Positions 14,408 to 20,039 of a DNA stretch of 20,039 nt are shown piece by piece (position 1 is the first letter of the stretch; every line of letters begins with the position of its first letter). Position numbers and translations under genes: made by a program. The notes under the pieces were generated by a model. That model was not told the DNA's origin, made no database searches, and saw nothing but the letters and a program-made list of their open reading frames with translations. Location: contig CALFEY010000115.1 of NCBI GenBank assembly GCA_937958295.1, positions 1 to 20,039 on the forward strand, given 5' to 3'. This DNA is from an uncultured Pseudomonadota bacterium. Lineage in GTDB: Bacteria; Pseudomonadota; Gammaproteobacteria; Burkholderiales; Casimicrobiaceae.

Positions 14408-14442
14408 GTTCCGGCCGGGGGTCATCCCGGAGATGCGTTCGT

Positions 14443-14460
14443 ATTGACATTTTCGTCAAT
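14443..14460. promoter_or_regulatory. TetR operator candidate 2 overlapping a -35 box
   Basis: ATTGAC-ATTTTC-GTCAAT has perfect 6-base arms and a 6-base spacer. The left arm and spacer contain TTGACA, the -35 box proposed for sulfatase 1, so binding would exclude RNA polymerase. Confidence 0.62.
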
Positions 14461-14473
14461 TCGGGTCGACAAT
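14444..14473 (+). promoter_or_regulatory. Putative sigma-70 promoter of the sulfatase genes
   Basis: Consensus -35 TTGACA (14444-14449), an 18-base spacer and GACAAT (14468-14473, four of six matches) as -10. Transcription would start near 14480, leaving an 87-base leader that contains operator candidate 3. Confidence 0.45.
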
Positions 14474-14487
14474 CCGCCGCCCTCGTG

Positions 14488-14503
14488 ATGACAATAGTGT
14501 CAT
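14488..14503. promoter_or_regulatory. TetR operator candidate 3 (leader region)
   Basis: ATGACA-ATAG-TGTCAT, a perfect 6-base-arm palindrome sharing the TGAC-N6-GTCA core with candidate 2. It lies just downstream of the proposed transcription start. Confidence 0.6.
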
Positions 14504-14566
14504 TATTGATCCGCCAGGCCGCCGGCGAAAGGGCTTTCGGCGGATCGTGCCAAGGAGTTGCTCAAC

Positions 14567-16009
14567 ATGAACCTCGACTCGTGGAGCCGCCCGCTGCTGC
14601 AGGCGTGCTTCGTCCTCCTCGCCGGCATCGTCGCCACGGGCTCGCACGCCGCCCCGGCGCCGCGGCCCAACATCGTCTATATCGTGGCCGACGACTTAGG
14701 CTGGAAGGACGTCGGCTTCCACGGCTCGGACATCGCCACGCCCAACCTCGACGCGCTCGCCAAGGGCGGCGCGCGCCTGGAGCAGTTCTACGCGCAGCCG
14801 ATGTGCACGCCCACCCGGGCGGCGCTGATGACGGGACGCTATCCGTTCCGCTACGGCCTGCAGACTGCCGTGATCCTCTCCGGTCATACCTACGGCCTTG
14901 CCACCGACGAGTGGCTCCTGCCGCAGGCGCTCAAGGAGGCGGGCTATCGCACCGCCATCGTGGGCAAATGGCACCTTGGCCACGGCGACCGGAAGTACTG
15001 GCCGAAGCAGCGCGGCTTCGACTCGCAGTACGGCCCGCTCATCGGCGAGATCGACTACTTCACGCACGCGCAGCACGGTGTCATCGACTGGTATCGCGAC
15101 AACCGGCGCGTGAAGGAGCCCGGCTACTCCACGACGCTCCTCGGCAACGAGGCGGTGAAGGTGATCGAGTCGAGCAAGCCGACGCAGCCGCTCTACCTCT
15201 ATCTGGCGTTCAACGCGCCGCACACGCCCTACCAGGCGCCGCAGGCCTACCTCGATCGGTACAAGCACATCGAGGACCCCGCGCGGCGCGCCTACGCCGC
15301 GTCCATCACCGCCCTCGACGACCAGGTGGGCCGCGTGGTGGCGGCGCTCGAGCGCAAGGGCATGCGCGACAACACGCTCATCGTCTTCCAGAGCGACAAC
15401 GGCGGCACGCGCAACGCCATGTTCGCCGGGGAAGGCGACATGTCCAAGATCAAGATTCCCTGCGACAACGGCCCCTACCGCGATGGTAAGGGCTCGCTCT
15501 ACGAGGGCGGCACCCGCGTGGCGGCCTTCGCCAACTGGCCGGGCCACATCAAGCCGGGCAGCGTGGTGGGCGAGATGATGCATGTCGTGGACATGTATCC
15601 CACGCTCGTGGGCTTGGCCGGCGGCTCCACTGCCCGGTCGAAGCCCCTCGACGGCCTGGACATGTGGCCCACGATCAGCGGCGGGACGCCGTCGCCGCGC
15701 ACGGAGGTCGTGTACAACGTCGAGCCTTTCCGGGCCGGTGTTCGCCAGGGCGACTGGAAGCTCATCTGGCGTTCGCCGCTGCCGGAGGGTGTGGAGCTGT
15801 ACGACATCGCGAAGGACCCGGGCGAAGCCACCAACCTCGCCGCCGCGCACCCGGACAAGGTCGCGGCATTGCGCAAACGCGCCAACGAGCTCGCAGGGCA
15901 GATGGAAAAGCCGCTCATGCTCATGACGGAGTTCGAGGCCATGCGCAAGCGGCTGCACATGCCGCCGGCGTTGCCGGGCGACGAGATGTCGTTCAACGAG
16001 GAGCGGTAA
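14567..16009 (+). CDS. Secreted sulfatase, arylsulfatase type (formylglycine-dependent, CTPTR)
   Basis: A 480-residue sulfatase with an N-terminal signal peptide (cleavage near SHA-A, residue 28). The catalytic set is complete: metal ligands D42/D43 (VADDLGW), the cysteine converted to formylglycine C80 in CTPTR with R84, K134 and H136 in GKWHLG, H219 in APHTPY, D277-N278 in SDNGG, and K308 in GKGSLYEGG. It would cleave sulfate esters in the periplasm or outside the cell after cytosolic Cys maturation. Start ATG at 14567 has AAGGAG nine bases upstream; the in-frame TTG at 14558 directly abuts the ribosome site and is unlikely. It is first in a rightward pair, divergent from tetR. No formylglycine-generating enzyme gene lies in the window, so maturation must come from elsewhere. 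The substrate is unknown. Confidence 0.95.
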   Translation: MNLDSWSRPLLQACFVLLAGIVATGSHAAPAPRPNIVYIVADDLGWKDVGFHGSDIATPNLDALAKGGARLEQFYAQPMCTPTRAALMTGRYPFRYGLQTAVILSGHTYGLATDEWLLPQALKEAGYRTAIVGKWHLGHGDRKYWPKQRGFDSQYGPLIGEIDYFTHAQHGVIDWYRDNRRVKEPGYSTTLLGNEAVKVIESSKPTQPLYLYLAFNAPHTPYQAPQAYLDRYKHIEDPARRAYAASITALDDQVGRVVAALERKGMRDNTLIVFQSDNGGTRNAMFAGEGDMSKIKIPCDNGPYRDGKGSLYEGGTRVAAFANWPGHIKPGSVVGEMMHVVDMYPTLVGLAGGSTARSKPLDGLDMWPTISGGTPSPRTEVVYNVEPFRAGVRQGDWKLIWRSPLPEGVELYDIAKDPGEATNLAAAHPDKVAALRKRANELAGQMEKPLMLMTEFEAMRKRLHMPPALPGDEMSFNEER

Positions 16010-16069
16010 GGCCTCTTCGCACGGGGGGCGGCACTTGCAGGCGGCGGCGACCCCGGTTGTTCGGGCGCG

Positions 16070-16086
16070 GATCTTGCATCAAGATC
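16070..16086 (+). repeat. Short perfect hairpin between the two sulfatase genes
   Basis: GATCTTG and CAAGATC flank a 3-base loop in the 117-base gap. No U-run follows. It may be a processing or attenuation element; the rest of the gap shows no clear promoter. Confidence 0.35.
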
Positions 16087-16126
16087 GGGAGTGGCGACCC
16101 CCTCGCCTCCCATTCCTCAAGCCGCC

Positions 16127-18319
16127 ATGTCCAAGCTCCCCTCCCTTTGCGCACGCCCCTTGCGCGCGCTCGCCCTCCTGCTCGCATGCGTGCTCGGAGG
16201 GATGGTCGTCCCCGCCATCGCCGCGCCGGCGCCGCCCCCCGCCGGCACGCCCAACATCATTTTCATCATCATGGACGATGTGGGCATCGACCAGATGCGC
16301 CTGTTCGGCTATGGCGGCGCCACGCCGCCTCCCACGCCGAGCATCGACCGGATCGCGCAGGGCGGCGTGGCCTTTCGCAACGCGTGGGCGATGCCCGCGT
16401 GCTCCACCAGCCGTGCCGCGTTCTACACCGGTCGGTTCCCGTTGCGCACGGGCGTATTCGGCGCCCTTGGCCCCGACGATCTCGCCAATTCGATGCTTTC
16501 TCCCTATGAAACGACGGTGCCGCGCCTGCTGAAGCAGCGTGGCTACACGAGCGCGCTCTTCGGCAAATTCCACGTGGGCCTGCAGGGCAACAATCCGTTC
16601 GGATTCGCGATGCCGGCGTCGCTCGGATGGGACTACTACGCCGGATGGCTCGACGAGACGGGCGACCCGTCGTCGATCGACACCACGGCAGGGGGCGTGG
16701 GACCGACGGGCAAATACTCGTGCGGCTTCGTGCCGGCCGCGGCCGACGGCGGCGCCGACTCCGGCGCCTGCTACACGGCGCTCGGTGCCTGCGAGCCGCT
16801 CGCCACGAGCGCGGCGGGCATCCCGCCCGGGCGCACGTGCCGGGACCGGGGCGGCCTTTTCGATCCGGGCAATGCGTGCGCAAGCAAGTTGCCGTCGTAC
16901 CTCGACTTCCAGACGCTTTCGGGCCACTACGTGTCGCCCCTCGTCATCAACCACAGCAACGGCCGCGCGGAGGAAGTGCCGCCGACCGACATCCGCGCGC
17001 GGACCTTCCGCGGCACCTACCCCGTGGACGCCGCCATCCAGTGGATCAAGGCGCAACCCGCGCACAAGCCATGGATGGCCACGGTGAGCTTCGCCTCCGC
17101 CCACACGCCGCTGATGCAGCCGCCCCCGGCCCTGCTCGCCTCCGGCGCCGCCGCCACGAGCGGCCTCGACTGCGCCAACGCCACCGAGCAGCGCGTGCTG
17201 ATGAACCAGATGGTGGAAGCGCTCGATACCGAGGTGGGCCGCATGCTGGTGTCGCTCGGCATGGCCACGCGCGGCCCCGACGGCGGGCTCGTGTACGACC
17301 CTGCCAAGAGCAACACCATGATCGTGATCCTCGGCGACAACGGCTCGTTAGGCTCCGTGGTGAAGGCTCCCTTCGACACGAGCCGCGCAAAAGGCACGGC
17401 GTACCAGACCGGCGTGTGGGTGCCGCTCGTGGTGGCGGGGCCCCTGGTGACCCGGCCCGACCGCACGGTATCGAGCATGGTGAACATCGTCGATCTCTTC
17501 GCGCTCTTCGGCGAGATCGCCGGCATCGACGTGAACAAGGCCGTGCCCCGCGCCATCGATGCCGCGCCGATGCTGCCCTACCTCACCAATCCCGCGCAGG
17601 CGAGCCTGCGCAAGTGGAACTTCACGCAGGTCGGCATCAACTACCAGGCCAACGGCTCGCTCAACGGCCCGTGCCAGATCTCGAACACGTGCACGCAGAT
17701 CCCGGTGACCAAGGGCGTGTGCGAGGACAACGGCGGCATCTGGTGGGGCGCGGGCGCCACCGATCCCCTCACGGCGGGCATTCCCGCCGCCGGCTTGCAG
17801 TACTGCTGCCAGGTGAACATCTGGCGCACCAACCAGGGCCAGTCCACCTACACGCTGCAGCCGCTCGACTCCGTGGCGGTGCGCAACGATCGCTACAAGG
17901 TCGTGAGCAATTACTTCAACGACTACGACGCGGCCACCAATGCCTGCGCACCGCTGACCACGAGCGAGTTCTACGAAATCAACGAGGACGTGCCCGTGCC
18001 GCTCCTCGACGATCCGCAGTACGACCTCCTCACCATCGCCAAGCTCACGCCGGTGCAGCAGCAGAACTACGACCTGCTCAACTACCAGATGCGCATGGTG
18101 CTGGGCGCGCAGCCCGCGTGCCCGGGCGATGGCAACGTCGACAACACGGTGAATCGGCTCGACCTCGCGAACTGGCTCGCCTACGCCGCCGGGGACGGCA
18201 AGTCGAGCTGGTACGACGTCGACATGGACGGGCTCACCAACGTGCGTGACCTTGCGCTCATCCGGCAGAACATGGGCCCCTGCCCGCCTGCGGTGTCGAC
18301 CAACGGCACGGGGCCGTAA
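16127..18319 (+). CDS. Secreted sulfatase-like protein with CSTSR motif and C-terminal dockerin-like EF-hand pair
   Basis: A 730-residue sulfatase-fold protein with a signal peptide (cleavage near AIA-AP, residue 32). Expected residues are D50/D51 (IIMDDVG), C92 and R96 in CSTSR, K147/H149 in GKFHVG, H326 in SAHTP, D404-N405 in GDNGS, and K422 in AKGTAYQTG. The formylglycine motif has Thr (T94) where CxPxR has Pro. Two Cys-rich insertions (about 199-251 and 516-562) share a C-x-D-x-G-G-(L/I)-(F/W) motif and probably form disulfides outside the cell. Residues 668-708 hold two 12-residue calcium loops in dockerin spacing. ATG 16127 gives a normal signal peptide but lacks a clear ribosome site; GTG at 16091 is the alternative. 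Probably co-transcribed with sulfatase 1. Confidence 0.9.
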   Translation: MSKLPSLCARPLRALALLLACVLGGMVVPAIAAPAPPPAGTPNIIFIIMDDVGIDQMRLFGYGGATPPPTPSIDRIAQGGVAFRNAWAMPACSTSRAAFYTGRFPLRTGVFGALGPDDLANSMLSPYETTVPRLLKQRGYTSALFGKFHVGLQGNNPFGFAMPASLGWDYYAGWLDETGDPSSIDTTAGGVGPTGKYSCGFVPAAADGGADSGACYTALGACEPLATSAAGIPPGRTCRDRGGLFDPGNACASKLPSYLDFQTLSGHYVSPLVINHSNGRAEEVPPTDIRARTFRGTYPVDAAIQWIKAQPAHKPWMATVSFASAHTPLMQPPPALLASGAAATSGLDCANATEQRVLMNQMVEALDTEVGRMLVSLGMATRGPDGGLVYDPAKSNTMIVILGDNGSLGSVVKAPFDTSRAKGTAYQTGVWVPLVVAGPLVTRPDRTVSSMVNIVDLFALFGEIAGIDVNKAVPRAIDAAPMLPYLTNPAQASLRKWNFTQVGINYQANGSLNGPCQISNTCTQIPVTKGVCEDNGGIWWGAGATDPLTAGIPAAGLQYCCQVNIWRTNQGQSTYTLQPLDSVAVRNDRYKVVSNYFNDYDAATNACAPLTTSEFYEINEDVPVPLLDDPQYDLLTIAKLTPVQQQNYDLLNYQMRMVLGAQPACPGDGNVDNTVNRLDLANWLAYAAGDGKSSWYDVDMDGLTNVRDLALIRQNMGPCPPAVSTNGTGP

Positions 18320-18337
18320 GACACGCTCCCCGCTATA

Positions 18338-18377
18338 GCGCAAGCGCGCCGGGCGTGAACCGCTCCGGCGCGTGCGC
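18338..18377. terminator. Strong stem-loop between convergent genes, likely bidirectional terminator
   Basis: GCGCA and CGCGCCGG (separated by an AG bulge) pair with CCGGCGCG and TGCGC, giving 13 base pairs around a 12-base loop. It fills most of the 58-base gap between sulfatase 2 and the convergent CoA-transferase and abuts the stop codon of the latter. There is no U-run on either side. Confidence 0.5.
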
Positions 18378-19556
18378 CTAGATCGCGCCTTCGCGGCGCC
18401 AGCGCGCGATGTCTTCCGCCGCAAAGCCCAGCTCGCGCAGGATGGGCTCGGTGTGCGCGCCCAGCGCGGGGACGTCGTCCATGCGGGGCGGCATGCCGTC
18501 GGGCATGGCGGGCGGCACCAGCGCGGGAATGGGTCCTGCCGGCGTGCCCACCTCGGTCCAGCGGCCGCGGGCGGCGAGCTGCGCATGGCGCCACACGTCG
18601 TGCATGTCGTTGACGCGCGCATGAGCGATGTCCGCCGCGGTCAGGCGCGCCCCGACCTCGTCGGCCGTGAGTGCCGCGAACGCCGCCACGATGATCGCGC
18701 GCAAGGCGTCGCGCTGCGCGGAGCGGCGCGTGTTGTCGCCGAAACGCTCGTCGGCGGCGACCTCGGGACGGCGCAGCACGATCCGGCAGAAGGCCGCCCA
18801 CTCGCGCTCGTTCTGCAGGCCGAGCATCACCGTCTTGCCATCGCCCGTGGGAAACGGACCATACGGATAGATCGTGGCGTGCGCCGCGCCGGCGCGCGGC
18901 GGAGGCGGCGCGCCCTCGAAGGCGTAGTACAGCGGAAAGCCCATCCACTCCACCGCGGCCTCGAGCATGGAGATGTCGAGGTGGCTCCCCTTGCCCGTGC
19001 GTCCGCGCCGGATGAGCGCGGCGAGGATGCCGGAGTAGGCGTACATCGCGGCGGCGATGTCGGCGATCGAGCAGCCGGCCTTCGCGGGCTCGTCGGGGCT
19101 TCCGGTCACCGACACGAAGCCCGCCTCGCTCTGGATCAGGAGGTCGTAGGCCTTGCGATCCCGGTAGGGCCCGTCGCTGCCGTAGCCCGAGATGTCGCAC
19201 ACCACGAGGCGCTCGTGCGTATCCCGCAACGCTGCGTAGCCCAAGCCCAGGCGCGCGGCGGCGCCGGGCGCCAGGTTCTGCACCAGCACGTCGGCCTCGC
19301 GCAGGAGCCGCGCCAGCACCTCGCGCGCGTCCGGATGCTTGAGGTCGAGCGTGAGGCTCTCCTTCGAGCGGTTCGCCCAGACGAAGTGCGAGGCGAGACC
19401 GCGCACGCGGTCATCGTAGGCGCGGGCGAAGTCGCCGGTGCCCGGCCGCTCGATCTTGATCACGCGCGCGCCCTGGTCGGCGAGCTGGCGCGTGCAGAAG
19501 GGCGCGGCGATCGCGTGCTCGAGCGTGATCACCGTGATGCCGTCGAGCGGTCGCAT
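18378..19556 (-). CDS. CaiB/BaiF family (class III) CoA-transferase
   Basis: A 392-residue family III CoA-transferase. It begins with the typical RPLDGITVITLEHAIAAP, then CTRQLADQGARVIKIERPG and FVWANRSKESLTLDLK. The catalytic aspartate is D138 in KAYDLLIQSEAG. GYGSDGPY (124-131), SIADIAAAMYAYSGILAAL and GKGSHLDISMLEA are further conserved blocks. The family moves CoA between acyl-CoA donors and carboxylic acids through an aspartyl-CoA thioester; substrates range from oxalate and carnitine to aromatic and branched acids. Start ATG at 19556 fits the family's usual N-terminus, although the ribosome site is weak. It is divergent from the MhpD-like gene with 62 bases between, and convergent with sulfatase 2. 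The acid acted upon cannot be inferred. Confidence 0.95.
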   Translation of the reverse strand: MRPLDGITVITLEHAIAAPFCTRQLADQGARVIKIERPGTGDFARAYDDRVRGLASHFVWANRSKESLTLDLKHPDAREVLARLLREADVLVQNLAPGAAARLGLGYAALRDTHERLVVCDISGYGSDGPYRDRKAYDLLIQSEAGFVSVTGSPDEPAKAGCSIADIAAAMYAYSGILAALIRRGRTGKGSHLDISMLEAAVEWMGFPLYYAFEGAPPPPRAGAAHATIYPYGPFPTGDGKTVMLGLQNEREWAAFCRIVLRRPEVAADERFGDNTRRSAQRDALRAIIVAAFAALTADEVGARLTAADIAHARVNDMHDVWRHAQLAARGRWTEVGTPAGPIPALVPPAMPDGMPPRMDDVPALGAHTEPILRELGFAAEDIARWRREGAI

Positions 19557-19618
19557 GCCCGCATCTTAAGCCGAAGTGGCGATCGGGACGTGGCACGGCC
19601 TCACGTAAACTCCACGGC

Positions 19619-20039
19619 ATGACTCCCGAATCCGCCACCGCCGCCGCCGCCGACCTCCTCACGAGTCGCTGGCACGCCGGCACCCGTCTGCGCGAGCTCC
19701 CCGAAGCGCTGCGGCCGCGCACCCGCGCCGAGGGCTACGCGATCCAGGCGCAATGGATGCGCCGCACGGCCGTGCCGCTCTTCGGCTGGAAGATCGCCGC
19801 CACGAGCGTGGCCGGGCAGCGTCACATCAACGTCGACGGACCGATCGCGGGGCGTCTGCTCGCGGAGACCCTCCTCGCGGACGGCGCGACCATGCCGCTC
19901 GGCAGCGGCCTGATGCGCGTGGTGGAGGTCGAGATCGCCTTCCGCTTCGGCGCCACGCTCGCGCCGCGCGCGCGAGCTTATGCGCTGGACGAGGTCATGG
20001 CCGCAGTGGCCTCGCTGCATCCCGCGCTCGAGCTGCCCG
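19619..20039 (+). CDS. 2-keto-4-pentenoate hydratase family (MhpD-like), C-terminus missing
   Basis: The reading frame opens with ATG at 19619 and stays open to the window end (140 codons of perhaps 255-270). The translation shows an Ala-rich start, AEGYAIQAQWMRR, then FGWKIAATSVAGQ (55-67), the cofactor-loop-like GPIAGRLL and VVEVEIAFRFG, whose glutamates correspond to the metal ligands of MhpD and related FAH-fold hydratases and decarboxylases. Such enzymes hydrate 2-oxopent-4-enoate or decarboxylate 4-oxalocrotonate in meta-cleavage pathways. No clear ribosome site is seen. It is divergent from the CoA-transferase across 62 bases. Which member of the hydratase/decarboxylase group it is depends on the missing part. 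Confidence 0.82.
   Translation, partial: MTPESATAAAADLLTSRWHAGTRLRELPEALRPRTRAEGYAIQAQWMRRTAVPLFGWKIAATSVAGQRHINVDGPIAGRLLAETLLADGATMPLGSGLMRVVEVEIAFRFGATLAPRARAYALDEVMAAVASLHPALELP

Noticed and set aside
14696..15958. 420-codon minus-strand frame opposite sulfatase 1
   Set aside because: Antisense shadow of a gene with complete catalytic residues; composition typical of G+C-rich reverse frames.
16627..18249. 540-codon plus-strand frame inside sulfatase 2
   Set aside because: It is the shifted frame of a gene with all sulfatase motifs in the main frame; no independent start signal.
19634..19650. GCC triplet run near the start of the MhpD-like gene
   Set aside because: It simply encodes an Ala stretch in a G+C-rich gene; no sign of a functional microsatellite.

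Overview
The window reads as chromosomal DNA of a high-G+C proteobacterium. The strong codon bias toward G/C in third position, the gene families present (FCD-type GntR, AsmA, short SppA, CaiB/BaiF CoA-transferase, NMT1-type ABC importers) and the dense packing fit a betaproteobacterium of Burkholderiales type. This assignment is an inference; no rRNA or other taxonomic marker is present. I see no tRNA, rRNA, IS element, CRISPR array or phage gene. No stretch longer than about 230 bases lacks a gene.

Left third (1-7460): a catabolic and uptake module. Eight genes are transcribed leftward as one tight operon: FAH-family hydrolase (4737-5672), ABC substrate-binding protein (3714-4712), extradiol-dioxygenase-like VOC protein (3069-3599), ABC permease (2295-3059), second VOC protein (1865-2266), ABC ATPase (1053-1868), DapA/NAL-superfamily lyase (128-1024) and the start of a RutE-like nitroreductase (1-131, cut by the window edge). 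Upstream lie a GntR/FCD regulator (5901-6599) and a divergent glutathione S-transferase (6687-7460). A TGTATACA-type palindrome sits in the gntR/gst promoter region, and a related TTGTATGCAA sits at the operon promoter, so one regulator probably controls the whole set. The enzyme mix suggests uptake, ring cleavage, GST isomerisation, FAH hydrolysis and aldol cleavage of an aromatic acid or a similar compound. The substrate is not deducible from sequence alone.

Middle (7535-13661): mostly household genes. These are an AsmA-family envelope protein, an orphan fold-type-I PLP enzyme of Cys/Met-metabolism type, a HAD phosphatase, a short SppA-type S49 membrane peptidase, a YfcE-like metallophosphoesterase and a DUF1810 protein. 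The last three run rightward with short spacings and could be co-transcribed.

Right part (13669-18319): a TetR regulator divergent from two secreted sulfatases. The 187-base regulatory gap holds three related inverted repeats (TGAC-N5/6-GTCA), one of them overlapping a consensus -35 box. Sulfatase 1 is canonical (CTPTR). Sulfatase 2 is unusual: its formylglycine motif reads CSTSR, it carries two Cys-rich insertions with a repeated C-x-D-x-G-G motif, and it ends in a dockerin-like pair of EF-hand calcium loops. This is the most distinctive protein in the window.

Right edge (18378-20039): a class III CoA-transferase facing left, separated from sulfatase 2 by a strong stem-loop, and a divergent, truncated 2-keto-4-pentenoate hydratase (MhpD-like) gene running off the window.
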